Assembly: GCA_963920705.1 (NCBI GenBank)
Contig: OY987232.1
Location: 13,207,726 to 13,271,725, forward strand
Source of the DNA: Odiellus spinosus
Taxonomy: Eukaryota > Arthropoda > Arachnida > Opiliones > Phalangiidae
DNA length: 64,000 nucleotides
Reading direction: 5' to 3'
Position 1 is the stretch's first letter, and every line of letters begins with the position of its first letter. The notes beneath the pieces were generated by a model, which saw only the letters and a program-made list of their open reading frames with translations, ran no database searches and had not been told where the DNA came from. Positions 1-10,061 of this stretch are shown piece by piece. A program made the translations under genes and the position numbers.

Positions 1-10
1 GGTATCGGAG
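1..10 (+). tRNA. 3' end of a tRNA-Glu copy, cut by the window edge
   Basis: Only the last 10 nt are present: the end of the T stem, the 3' acceptor strand and discriminator G73. The anticodon is outside the window. It is followed by a normal spacer with its T5 run, so the array continues to the left. Confidence 0.9.
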
Positions 11-78
11 AAGTTTGTTTTTAGATTAAAAAGTTTGTTGCTCAATATTTTCTTGATTATCATTGGTTAGCGCACATG

Positions 79-150
79 TACGATATTTTCTAGTGGCTAG
101 GATATCTGGCTTTCACCCAGAAGGCCCGGGTTCGATTCCCGGTATCGGAG
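79..150 (+). tRNA. tRNA-Glu(UUC) with GUC-type 5' half
   Basis: It begins TACGATATTTTCT: C2 to A, plus the T9-T10 pair change otherwise diagnostic of GUC genes, yet the anticodon is UUC and the B box is intact. The relatives at 24943, 28852 and 42257 also carry C39 to A. It is either an old hybrid like 35840, or it descends from the ancestor in which T9-T10 preceded the anticodon change. Confidence 0.75.
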
Positions 151-358
151 CAGTTAGTTTTTAGATTAAAAAGTTTGTTGCTAAATATTTTCTTGATTAT
201 CATTGGTTAGATAGCATGTCCGATATGGTCTAGTGGCTAGGATATCTGGCTTTCACCCAGAAGGCCCGGGTTCGATTCCCGGTATCGGAGTAGTTAGTTT
301 TTAGATTAAAAAGTTTGTTGCTCAATATTTTCTTGATTATCATTGGTTAGAGAATTTG

Positions 359-430
359 TCCGATATGGTCTAGTGGCTAGGATATCTGGCTCTCACCCAG
401 AAGGCCCGGGTTCGATTCCCGGTATCGGAG
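359..430 (+). tRNA. tRNA-Glu(CUC): tRNA-Glu(CUC), consensus copy
   Basis: Representative of the CUC isoacceptor class (93 copies). It matches the UUC consensus except for T34 to C34 in the anticodon loop (CTCTCAC), so it would read GAG. All stems pair and both internal promoter boxes are intact. The class is concentrated at 0.3-2, 5-8, 18-30.7, 32-34 and 37-44 kb, and no CUC copy was seen after 50,123. Confidence 0.94.
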
Positions 431-2865
431 TAGTTAGTTTTTAGATTAAAAAGTTTGTTGCTCAATATTTCTTGATTATCATTAGTTAGAGAATATGTCC
501 GATATGGTCTAGTGGCTAGGATATCTGGCTTTCACCCAGAAGGCCCGGGTTCGATTCACGGTATCGGAGTATTTAGTTTTTAGATTAAAAAGTTTGTTGC
601 TCAATATTTTCTTGATTTTCATTGTTTAGGTCACATATCCGATATGGTCTAGTGGCTAGGATATCTGGCTCTCACCCAGAAGGCCCGGGTTCGATTCCCG
701 GTATCGGAGCAGTTAGTTTTTAGATTAAAAAGTTTGTTACTCAATATTTTCTTGATTTTCATTGTTTAGGTCACATATCCGATATGGTCTAGTGGCTAGG
801 ATATCTGGCTTTCACCCAGAAGGCCCGGGTTCGATTCCCGGTATCGGAGATGTTACTTTTTAGATTAAAAAGTTTGTTGCTCAATATTTTCTTGATTATC
901 ATTGGTTAGAGAATATGTCCGATATGGTCTACTGGCTAGGATATCTGGCTCTCACCCAGAAGGCCCGGGTTCGATTCCCGGTATCGGAGCAGTTAGGTTT
1001 TAGATTAAAAAGTTTGTTGCTCAATATTTTCCTGATTATCATTGGTTATAGCACATGTCCGATATGGTCTAGTGGCTAGGATATCTGGCTTTCACCCAGC
1101 AGGCCCGGGTTCGATTCCCGTTATCGGAGTAGTTAGTTTATAGATTAAAAAGTTTGTTGCTCAATATTTTCTTGATTTTCATTGTTTAGGTCACATATCC
1201 GATATGGTCTAGTGGCTAGGATATCTGGCTTTCACCCAGAAGGCCCGGGTTCGATTCCCGGTATCGGAGATGTTACTTTTTAGATTAAAAAGTTTGTTGC
1301 TCAATATTTTCTTGATTATTATTGTTTAGAGCACATGTCCGATATGGTCTAGTGGCTAGGATATCTGGCTTTCATCCAGAAGGCCCGGGTTCGATTCCCG
1401 ACATCGGAGTAGTTAGTTTATAGATTAAAAAGTTTGTTGCTCAATATTTTCTTGATTTTCATTGTTTAGGTCACATATGCGATATGGTCTAGTGGCTAGG
1501 ATATCTGGCTCTCACCGAGAAGGCCCGGGTAAGATTCCCGGTATCGGAGAAGTTTGTTTTTAGATTAAAAAGTTTGTTGCTCAATATTTTCTTGATTATC
1601 ATTGGTTAGTGCACATGTCCGATATGGTCTAGTGGCTAGGATATCTGGCTCTCACCCAGAAGGCCCGGGTACGATTCCCGGTATCGGAGCAGTTAGTTTT
1701 TAGATTAAAAAGTTTGTTGCTCAATATTTTCTTGATTATCATTGGTTACAGAACATGTCCGATATGGTCTAGTGGCTAGGATATCTGGCTTTCACCCAGA
1801 AGGCCCGGGTTCCATTCCCGGTATCGGAGCAGTTGGTTTTAGATTAAAAAGTTTGTTGCTAAATATTTTGATTATCATTGGTTAGAGAATATGTCCAATA
1901 TGGTCTACTGGCTAGGATATCTGGCTCTCACCCAGAAGGCCCGGGTTCGATTCCCGGTATCGGAGCAGTTAGGTTTTAGATTAAAAAGTTTGTTGCTCAA
2001 TATTTTCCTGATTATCATTGGTTATAGCACATGTCCGATATGGTCTAGTGGCTAGGATATCTGGCTTTCACCCAGCAGGCCCGGGTTCGATTCCCGGTAT
2101 CGGAGTAGTTAGTTTTTAGATTAAAAAGTTTGTTGCTCAATATTTTCTTGATTTTCATTGTTTAGGTCACATATCCGATATGGTCTAGTGGCTAGGATAT
2201 CTGGCTTTCACCCAGAAGGCCCGGGTTCGATTCCCGGTATCGGAGAAGTTCGTTTTTAGATTAAAAAGTTTGTTGCTCAATATTTTCTTGATTATCATTG
2301 GTTAGTGCAAATGTCCGATATTTTCTAGTGGCTAGGATATCTGGCTGTCACCCAGAAGGCCCGGGTACGATTCCCGGTATCGGAGCAGTTAGTTTTTAAA
2401 AAGTTTGTTGCTCAATATTTTCTTGATTATCATTGACTAGAGCACATGTCCGATATGGTCTAGTGGCTAGGATGTCTGGCTTTCACCCAGAAGGCCCGGG
2501 TTCGATTCCCGGTATCGGAGCAGTTAGTTTTTAGATTAAAAAGTTTGTTGCTCAATATTTTCTTGATTATCATTGGTTAGAGAACGTGTCCGATATGGTC
2601 TAGTGGCTAGGATATCTGGCTTTCACCCAGAAGGCCCGGGTTCGATTCCCGGTATCGGAGTAGTTAGTTTTTAGATTAAAAAGTTTGTTGCTAAATATTT
2701 TGATTATCATTATGTTGAGAATATGTCCGATATGGTCTAGTGGCTAGGATATCTGGCTCTCACCCAGAAGGCCCGGGTTCGATTCCCGGTATCGGAGCAG
2801 TTAGGTTTTAGATTAAAAAGTTTGTTGCTCAATATTTTCTTGATTATCATTGGTTAGAGCACATG

Positions 2866-2936
2866 TCCGATATGGTCTAGAGGCTAGGATATCTGGCTTT
2901 CACCCTGAAGGCCCGGATTGATTCCCGGTATCGGAG
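2866..2936 (+). pseudogene. 71-nt tRNA-Glu(UUC) with damaged T arm
   Basis: C56 is missing and G53 is A (CCGGATTGATT), giving a 6-nt T loop, a broken 53-61 pair and a destroyed B box. The anticodon stem also has CCTGA in place of CCAGA. Copies with the same lesions are at 9991, 45190 and 57746. Transcription and folding are both likely impaired. Confidence 0.8.
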
Positions 2937-3423
2937 AAGTTAATTTTTGGATTAAAAAGTTTGTTGCTCAATATTTTCTTGATTATCATTGGTTAGAGAA
3001 AATGTCCGATATGGTCTAGTGGCTAGGATATCTGGCTCTCACCCAGAAGGCCCGGGTTCGATTCCCGGTATCGGAGCTGTTAGGTTTTAGATTAAAAAGT
3101 TTGTTGCTCAATATTTTCTTGATTATCATTGGTTATAGTTCTGTCCGATATGGTCTAGTGGCTAGGATATCTGGCTTTCACCCAGCAGGCCCGGTTTCGT
3201 TTCCCGGTATCGGAGTAGTTAGTTTTTAGATTAAAAAGTTTGTTGCTCAATATTTTCTTGATTTTCATTGTTTAGGTCACATATCCGATAAGGTCTAGTG
3301 GCTAGGATATCTGGCTTTCACCCAGCAGGCCCGGGTTCGATTCCCGGTATCGGAGTAGTTAGTTTTTAGATTAAAAAGTTTGTTGCTCAATATTTTCTTG
3401 ATTATCATTGGTTAGTGCACATG

Positions 3424-3495
3424 TCCGATATTTTCTAGTGGCTAGGATATCTGGCTGTCACCCAGAAGGCCCGGGTACGATTCCCGGTATCGGAG
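3424..3495 (+). tRNA. tRNA-Glu body with Asp anticodon GUC, A55 subtype
   Basis: Representative of the commoner GUC subtype (about 53 copies). The loop is CTGTCAC, so the anticodon is GTC and would read GAC/GAU (Asp), while the stems are those of the neighbouring tRNA-Glu. G9-G10 is replaced by T9-T10, which breaks the 10-25 pair and weakens the A box. T55 is replaced by A, which removes the usual pseudouridine-55 site and damages the B box. The spacer before it ends in the type gttagtgcacatg. It could be a pseudogene, or an alloacceptor-shifted tRNA charged with Asp or Glu. Amino-acid identity cannot be decided from sequence. Confidence 0.85.
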
Positions 3496-4123
3496 CAGTT
3501 AGTTTTTAGATTAAAAAGTTTGTTGCTCAATATTTTCTTGATTATCATTGGTTAAAGAACATGTCCGATATGGTCTAGTAGCTAGGATATCTGGCTTTCA
3601 CCCAGAAGGCCCGGGTTCGATTCCCGGTATCGGAGCAGTTAGTTTTTAGATTAAAAAGTTTGTTGCACAATATTTTCTTGATTATCATTGGTTAGTGCAC
3701 ATGTCCGATATTTTCTAGTGGCTAGGATATCTGGCTGTCACCCAGAAGGCCCGGGTACGATTCCCGGTATCGGAGCAGTTAGTTTTTAGATTAAAAAGTT
3801 TGTTGCTCAATATTTTCTTGATTATCATTGTTAAGAGCACATGTCCGATATGGTCTAGTGGCTAGGATATCTGGCTTTCACCCAGAAGGCCCGGGTTCGA
3901 TTCCCGGTATCGGAGCAGTTAATTTTTAGATTAAAAAGTTTGTTGCTCAATATTTTCTTGATTATCATTGGTTAGAGAACATGTCCGATATGGTCTAGTG
4001 GCTAGGATATCTGGCTTTCACCCAGAAGGCCCGGGTTCGATTCCCGGTATCGGAGCAGTTAGTTTTTAGATTAAAAAGTTTGTTGCTCAATATTTTCTTG
4101 ATTATCATTGGTTAGTGCACATG

Positions 4124-4195
4124 TCCGATATTTTCTAGTGGCTAGGATATCTGGCTGTCGCCCAGAAGGCCCGGGTACGATTCCCGGTATCGGAG
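4124..4195 (+). tRNA. GUC-anticodon tRNA with A37 changed to G37
   Basis: The anticodon loop is CTGTCGC: the GUC anticodon followed by G37 instead of A37. Other copies are at 11109, 17266, 31787, 34722, 46306 and 51310. All carry T9-T10 and A55. As I recall, yeast tRNA-Asp also has G34-U35-C36-G37-C38, so the loop is Asp-like by that comparison. Since these copies share neighbours, the change arose once and spread with its block rather than by repeated selection. Confidence 0.8.
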
Positions 4196-4228
4196 CAGTT
4201 AGTTTTTAGATTAAAAAGTTTGTTGCTC

Positions 4229-4236
4229 AATATTTT
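4229..4236 (+). promoter_or_regulatory. TATA-like element about 30 bp upstream (example)
   Basis: AATATTTT lies at -35 to -28 from the first tRNA base, the distance at which TFIIIB/TBP contacts upstream DNA in Pol III genes that use a TATA-like box. It is retained in nearly every spacer despite changes on either side. That it works as a promoter element is inference; uniform array homogenisation could also keep it. Confidence 0.45.
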
Positions 4237-4270
4237 CTTGATTATCATTGATTAGAGCACATGTCCGATA

Positions 4271-4281
4271 TGGTCTAGTGG
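4271..4281 (+). promoter_or_regulatory. Pol III A box (example, internal to each gene)
   Basis: TGGTCTAGTGG at tRNA positions 8-19 matches the eukaryotic A-box pattern TRGYNNARNNGG within the usual length variation. The same element recurs at the same offset in every consensus copy. The GUC class reads TTTTCTAGTGG here and so loses two conserved purines. Copies with ACTGG or ATTGG carry a substitution in the D-loop part. Confidence 0.85.
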
Positions 4282-4313
4282 CTAGGATATCTGGCTTTCA
4301 CCCAGAAGGCCCG

Positions 4314-4324
4314 GGTTCGATTCC
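4314..4324 (+). promoter_or_regulatory. Pol III B box (example, internal to each gene)
   Basis: GGTTCGATTCC in the T arm is an exact B-box match (GGTTCGANTCC). Variant copies damage it: GGTACGATTCC (A55), GGTTCCATTCC (for example 1758, 7480, 19084, 35840), GGTAAGATTCC (1478, 30252, 33187, 43657), GGTTTGATTCC (23823, 27315, 40580, 40720) and a 1-nt deletion form (2866, 9991, 45190, 57746). Confidence 0.88.
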
Positions 4325-4342
4325 CGGTATCGGAGCAGTTAG

Positions 4343-4347
4343 TTTTT
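4343..4347 (+). terminator. Pol III oligo-T terminator (example)
   Basis: A T5 run begins 8 nt after G73, a typical Pol III terminator position, and most copies have T4 or T5 here. Thirteen genes lack a run of four here: those starting at 1058, 1338, 5383, 7060, 18664, 20896, 22712, 26203, 30112, 33047, 37792, 38904 and 43517. Their next T4 is within AATATTTT, about 40 nt further on, so a longer trailer is expected. Confidence 0.8.
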
Positions 4348-4821
4348 AGATTAAAAAGTTTGTTGCTCAATATTTTCTTGATTATCATTGGTTAGAGAAC
4401 ATGTCCGATATGGTCTAGTGGCTAAAATATCTGGCTTTCACCCAGAAGGCCCGGGTTCGATTCCCGGTATCGGAGCAGTTAGTTTTTAGATTAAAAAGTT
4501 TGTTGCTCAATATTTTCTTGATTATCATTGGTTATAGCACATGTCCGATATGGTCTATTGGCTAGGATATCTGGCTTTCACCCAGCAGGCCCGGGTTCGA
4601 TTCCCGGTATCGGAGTAGTTAGTTTTTAGATTAAACAGTTTGTTGCTCAATATTTTCTTGATTTTCATTGTTGGTCACATATCCGATATGGTCTAGTGGC
4701 TAGGATATCTGGCTTTCACCCAGCAGGCCCGGGTTCGATTCCCGGTATCGGAGTAGTTAGTTTTTAGATTAAAAAGTTTGTTGCTCAATATTTTCTTGAT
4801 TTTCATTGTTCAGGTCACATA

Positions 4822-4894
4822 TCCGATATGGTCTAGTGGCTAGGATATCTGGCTTTTCACCCAGAAGGCCCGGGTTCGATTTCCGGTATCGGAG
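4822..4894 (+). tRNA. tRNA-Glu copy with an 8-nt anticodon loop
   Basis: One extra T in the loop (CTTTTCAC at 4853-4860) makes this gene 73 nt long. All stems still pair (the T-stem 53-61 pair becomes G-T) and the promoter boxes are intact. Expanded anticodon loops are the classic feature of +1 frameshift-suppressor tRNAs. Only one such copy was seen, so a homopolymer sequencing error is a real alternative. Confidence 0.75.
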
Positions 4895-5242
4895 CAGTTA
4901 GTTTTTAGATTAAAAAGTTTGTTGCTCAATATTTTCTTGATTATCATTGGTTAGTGCACATGTCCGATATGGTCTAGTGGCTAGGATATCTGGCTTTCAC
5001 CCAGAAGGCCCGGGTTCGATTCCCGGTATCGGAGCAGTTAGTTTTTAGATTAAAAAGTTTGTTGCTCAATATTTTCTTGATTTTCATTGATTAGGGCACA
5101 TATCCGATAAGGTCTAGTGGCTAGGATATCTGGCTTTCACCCAGAAGGCCCGGGTTCGATTCCCGGTATCGGAGATGTTACTTTTTAGATTAAAAAGTTT
5201 GTTGCTCAATATTTTCTTGATTATCATTGGTTAGAGCACATG

Positions 5243-7967
5243 TCCGATATGGTCTAGTGGCTAGGATATCTGGCTCTCACCCAGAAGGCCCGGGTACGAT
5301 TACCGGTATCGGAGCAGTTAGGTTTTAGATTAAAAAGTTTGTTGCTCAATATTTTCTTGATTATCATTGGTTAGAACACATGTCCGATATGGTCTAGTGG
5401 CTAGGATATCTGGCTTTCACCCAGAAGGCCCGGGTTCGATTCCAGGTATCGGAGTAGTTAGTTTATAGATTAAAAAGTTTGTTGCTCAATATTTTATTGA
5501 TTATCATTGGTTTGAGAATATGTCCGATATGGTCTAGTGGCTAGGATATCTGGCTCTCACCCAGAAGGCCCGGGTTCGATTCCCGGTATCGGAGCAGTTA
5601 GGTTTTAGATTAAAAAGTTTGTTGCTAAATATTTTGATTATCATTGGTTAGAGAATATGTCCGATATGGTCTACTGGCTAGGATATCTGGCTCTCACCCA
5701 GAAGGCCCGGGTTCGATTCCCGGTATCGGAGCAGTTAGGTTTTAGATTAAAAAGTTTGTTGCTCAATATTTTCTTGATTATCATTGGTTAGTGCACATGT
5801 CCGATATGGTCTAGTGGCTAGGATATCTGGCTTTCACCCAGAAGGCCCGGGTTCGATTCCCGGTATCGGAGAAGTTCGTTTTTAGATTAAAAAGTTTGTT
5901 GCTCAATATTTTCTTGATTATCATTGGTTAGTGCAAATGTCCGATATTTTCTAGTGGCTAGGATATCTGGCTGTCACCCAGAAGGCCCGGGTTCGATTCC
6001 CGGTATCGGAGCAGTTAGTTTTTAGATTAAAAAGTTTGTTGCTCAATATTTTCTTGATTATCATTGACTAGAGCACATGTCCGTTATGGTCTAGTGGCTA
6101 GGATATCTGGCTTTCACCCAGAAGGCCCGGGTTCGATTCCCGGTATCGGAGCAGTTAGTTTTTAGATTAAAAAGTTTGTTGCTCAATATTTTCTTGATTA
6201 TCATTGGTTAGAGAACATGTCCGATATGGTCTAGTGGCTAGGATATCTGGCTTTCACTCAGAAGGCCCGGGTTCGATTCCCGGTATCGAAGTAGTTAGTT
6301 TTTAGATTAAAAAGTTTGTTGCTCAATATTTTCTTGATTATCATTGGTTAGAGAATATGTCCGATATGGTCTAGTGGCTAGGATATCTGGCTCTCACCCA
6401 GAAGGCTCGGGTTCGATTCCCGGTATCGGAGCAGTTAGTTTTTAGATTAAAAAGTTTGTTACTCAATATTTTCTTGATTTTCATTGTTTAGGTCACATAT
6501 CCGATATGGTCTAGTGGCTAGGATATCTGGCTTTCACCCAGAAGGCCCGGGTTCGATTCCCGGTATCGGAGATGTTACTTTTTAGATTAAAAAGTTTGTT
6601 GCTCAATATTTTCTTGATTATCATTGGTTAGAGAATATGTCCGATATGGTCTACTGGCTAGGATATCTGGCTCTCACCCAGAAGGCCCGGGTTCGTTTCC
6701 CGGTATCGGAGCAGTTAGGTTTTAGATTCAAAAGTTTGTTGCTCAATATTTTCCTGATTATCATTGGTTATAGCACATGTCCGATATGGTCTAGTGGCTA
6801 GGATATCTGGCTTTCACCCAGCAGGCCCGGGTTCGATTCCCGTTATCGGAGTAGTTAGTTTTTAGATTAAAAAGTTTGTTGCTCAATATTTTCTTGATTT
6901 TCATTGTTTAGGTCACATATCCGATATGGGCTAGTGGCTAGGATATCTGGCTTTCACCCAGAAGGCCCGGGTTCGATTCCCGGTATCGGAGATGTTACTT
7001 TTTAGATTAAAAAGTTTGTTGCTCAATATTTTCTTGATTATTATTGTTTAGAGCACATGTCCGATATGGTCTAGTGGCTAGGATATCTGGCTTTCACCCA
7101 GAAGGCCCGGGTTCGATTCCCGACATCGGAGTAGTTAGTTTATAGATTAAAAAGTTTGTTGCTCAATATTTTCTTGATTTTCATTGTTTAGGTCACATAT
7201 GCGATATGGTCTAGTGGCTAGGATATCAGGCTCTCACCGAGAAGGCCCGGGTTCGATTCCCGGTATCGGAGAAGTTTGTTTTTAGATTAAAAAGTTTGTT
7301 GCTCAATATTTTCTTGATTATCATTGGTTAGTGCACATGTCCGATATGGTCTAGTGGCTAGGATATCTGGCTCTCACCCAGAAGGCCCGGGTACGATTCC
7401 CGGTATCGGAGCAGTTAGTTTTTAGATTAAAAAGTTTGTTGCTCAATATTTTCTTGATTATCATTGGTTACAGAACATGTCCGATATGGTCTAGTGGCTA
7501 GGATATCTGGCTTTCACCCAGAAGGCCCGGGTTCCATTCCCGGTATCGGAGCAGTTGGTTTTAGATTAAAAAGTTTGTTGCTAAATATTTTGATTATCAT
7601 TGGTTAGAGAATATGTCCGATATGGTCTACTGGCTAGGATATCTGGCTCTCACCCAGAAGGCCCGGGTTCGATTCCCGGTATCGGAGCAGTTAGGTTTTA
7701 GATTAAAAAGTTTGTTGCTCAATATTTTCCTGATTATCATTGGTTATAGCACATGTCCGATATGGTCTAGTGGCTAGGATATCTGGCTTTCACCCAGCAG
7801 GCCCGGGTTCGATTCCCGGTATCGGAGTAGTTAGTTTTTAGATTAAAAAGTTTGTTGCTCAATATTTTCTTGATTTTCATTGTTTAGGTCACATATCCGA
7901 TATGGTCTAGTGGCTAGGATATCTGGCTTTCACCCAGAAGGCCCGGGTTCGATTCCCGGTATCGGAG
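5243..7967 (+). tRNA. tRNA cluster 3: 20 genes, CUC and UUC with one GUC
   Basis: C starts: 5243, 5523, 5660, 6360, 6640, 7200, 7340, 7616. D: 5940 (intact B box). T: 5383, 5800, 6080, 6220, 6500, 6780, 6920, 7060, 7480, 7756, 7896. 6080 has A5 to T (TCCGTTA); 6220 ends TATCGAAG, breaking the 2-71 pair; 7200 carries G2 and a weakened anticodon stem. The genes at 6500-7967 repeat those at 778-2245 with an offset of 5,722 bp, sharing GACATCGG, CGTTATCGG and TTCCATT variants. Confidence 0.93.
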
Positions 7968-8873
7968 AAGTTCGTTTTTAGATTAAAAAGTTTGTTGCTC
8001 AATATTTTCTTGATTATCATTGGTTAGTGCAAATGTCCGATATTTTCTAGTGGCTAGGATATCTGGCTGTCACCCAGAAGGCCCGGGTACGATTCCCGGT
8101 ATCGGAGCAGTTAGTTTTTAGATTAAAAAGTTTGTTGCTCAATATTTTCTTGATTATCATTGACTAGAGCACATGTCCGATATGGTCTAGTGGCTAGGAT
8201 ATCTGGCTTTCACCCAGAAGGCCCGGGTTCGATTCCCGGTATCGGAGCAGTTAGTTTTTAGATTAAAAAGTTTGTTGCTCAATATTTTCTTGATTATCAT
8301 TGGTTAGAGAACATGTCCGATATGGTCTAGTGGCTAAAATATCTGGCTTTCACCCAGAAGGCCCGGGTTCGATTCCCGGTATCGGAGTAGTTAGTTTTTA
8401 GATTAAAAAGTTTGTTGCTCAATATTTTCTTGATTATCATTGGTTATAGCACATGTCCGATATGGTCTATTGGCTAGGATATCTGGCTTTCACCCAGCAG
8501 GCCCTGGTTCGATTCCCGGTATCGGAGTAGTTAGTTTTTAGATTAAAAAGTTTGTTGCTCAATATTTTCTTGATTTTCATTGTTGGTCACATATCCGATA
8601 TGGTCTAGTGGCTAGGATATCTGGCTTTCACCCAGCAGGCCCGGGTTCGATTCCCGGTATCGGAGTAGTTAGTTTTTAGATTAAAAAGTTTGTTGCTCAA
8701 TATTTTCTTGATTTTCATTGTTTAGGTCACATATCCGATATGGTCTAGTGGCTAGGATATCTGGCTTTCACCCAGAAGGCCCGGGTTCGATTCCCGGTAT
8801 CGGGGAAGTTCGTTTTTAGATTAAAAAGTTTGTTGCTCAATATTTTCTTGATTATCATTGGTTAGTGCACATG

Positions 8874-8945
8874 TCCGATATTTTCTAGTGGCTAGGATAT
8901 CTGGCTGTCACCCAGAAGGCCCGGGTTCGATTCCCGGTATCGGAG
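8874..8945 (+). tRNA. tRNA-Glu body with Asp anticodon GUC, T55 (intact B box) subtype
   Basis: In this GUC subtype the T loop stays TTCGATT, so the B box is intact, while T9-T10 still replaces G9-G10. I saw about 17 such copies: 5940, 8874, 11947, 12507, 13627, 14187, 16286, 17824, 19640, 35560, 36396, 47144, 47424, 52288, 54528, 58861 and 61101. These are the GUC copies most likely to be transcribed, because the B box is the main TFIIIC contact. The anticodon GTC is at 8907-8909, and G73 and C38 are present. Confidence 0.85.
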
Positions 8946-9990
8946 CAGTTAGTTTTTAGATTAAAAAGTTTGTTGCTCAATATTTTCTTGACTATCATTG
9001 GTTAGAGATCATGTTCGATATGGTCTAGTGGCTAGGATATCTGGCTTTCACCCAGAAGGCCCGGGTACGATTCCCGGTATCGGAGCAGTTAGTTTTTAGA
9101 TTAAAAAGTTTGTTGCTCAATATTTTCTTGATTATCATTGGTTAGTGCACATGTCCGATATGGTCTAGTGGCTAGGATATCTGGCTTTCACCCAGAAGGC
9201 CCGGGTTCGATTCCCGGTATCGGAGCAGTTAATTTTTAGATTAAAAAGTTTGTTGCTCAATATTTTCTTGATTATCATTGGTTAGAGAACATGTCCTATA
9301 TGGTCTAGTGGCTAGGATATCTGGCTTTCACCCAGAAGGCCCGGGTTCGATTCCCGGTATCGGAGCAGTTAGTTTTTAGATTAAAAAGTTTGTTGCTCAA
9401 TATTTTCTTGATTATCATTGGTTAGTGCAAATGTCCGATATTTTCTAGTGGCTAGGATATCTGGCTGTCACCCAGAAGGCCCGGGTACGATTCCCGGTAT
9501 CGGAGCAGTTAGTTTTTAGATTAAAAAGTTTGTTGCTCAATATTTTCTTGATTATCATTGACTAGAGCACATGTCCGATATGGTCTAGTGGCTAGGATAT
9601 CTGGCTTTCACCCAGAAGGCCCGGGTTCGATTCCCGGTATCGGAGCAGTTAGTTTTTAGATTAAAAAGTTTGTTGCTCAATATTTTCTTGATTATCATTG
9701 GTTATAGAACATGGCCGATATGGTCTAGTGGCTAAGATATCTGGCTTTCACCCAGAAGGCCCGGGTTCGATTCCCGGTATCGGAGCAGTTAGTTTTTAGA
9801 TTAAAAAGTTTTTTGCTCAATATTTTCTTGATTATCATTGGTTAGAGAACGTGTCCGATATGGTCTAGTGGCTAGGATATCTGGCTTTCACCCAGAAGGC
9901 CCGGGTTCGATTCCCGGTATCGGAGTAGTTAGTTTTTAGATTAAAAAGTTTGTTGCTAAATATTTTGATTATCATTATGTTGAGAATATG

Positions 9991-10061
9991 TCCGATATGG
10001 TCTAGTGGCTAGGATATCTGGCTTTCACCCTGAAGGCCCGGATTGATTCCCGGTATCGGAG
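9991..10061 (+). pseudogene. 71-nt damaged tRNA at a unit-fusion junction
   Basis: The upstream spacer (TATGTTGAG form) is the one that precedes the CUC gene at 2726 and 45050, but the 3' half is the damaged T arm found at 2866 and 45190. One whole 140-bp unit is therefore missing here relative to those two regions. The crossover lies within the tRNA before the CCTGA change. Confidence 0.8.

Larger units (their letters stand above)
79..2245 (+). tRNA. tRNA cluster 1: 16 genes, UUC and CUC
   Basis: T starts: 79, 219, 498, 778, 1058, 1198, 1338, 1758, 2034, 2174. C starts: 359, 638, 918, 1478, 1618, 1894. Notable copies: 79 has A2 and T9-T10 with a UUC anticodon; 498 has a T-stem change (CACGG); 1338 has C38 to T and an acceptor change (GACATCGG); 1478 has G2, TAAG in the T loop and CCGAG in the anticodon stem; 1758 has G57 to C; 1894 has G4 to A. 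The first 14 genes recur at 28,852-30,739 and 42,257-44,144, and genes 6-16 recur at 6,500-7,967 and 18,104-19,571. Confidence 0.93.
4264..4335 (+). tRNA. tRNA-Glu(UUC): tRNA-Glu(UUC), consensus copy
   Basis: Representative of the majority class (291 copies). The cloverleaf folds fully: acceptor TCCGATA/TATCGGA, T8-G9, D stem GTCT/GGAT with an 8-nt loop, anticodon stem TCTGG/CCAGA, loop CTTTCAC with anticodon TTC at 4297-4299, variable region AGGC, T stem CCGGG/CCCGG with loop TTCGATT, then G73. No intron and no encoded CCA, as expected for eukaryotic tRNA-Glu. The body looks like insect-type tRNA-Glu with the 4-69 pair as G-C. It would read GAA and, by wobble, GAG. Confidence 0.95.
2314..5174 (+). 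tRNA. tRNA cluster 2: 21 genes, first GUC-containing block
   Basis: D starts: 2314, 3424, 3704, 4124. C: 2726, 3005. T: 2449, 2589, 2866 (71 nt), 3144, 3284, 3564, 3844, 3984, 4264, 4404, 4544, 4682, 4822 (73 nt), 4963, 5103. The spacer before 2449 is 5 nt short (GATTA missing). 4404 has AAAT in place of GGAT in the D stem; 3564 has G18 or G19 changed to A (CTAGTAGC); 4544 and 4682 have A43 to C. The nine genes from 3564 to 4753 recur at 10,549-11,738, offset 6,985 bp. Confidence 0.93.

Noticed and set aside
2314..2385. GUC copies as ordinary tRNA-Asp genes
   Set aside because: Apart from position 34, the stems, variable region and acceptor are those of the neighbouring tRNA-Glu, not of the eukaryotic tRNA-Asp bodies I know. 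I call them anticodon-shifted Glu-type copies instead.
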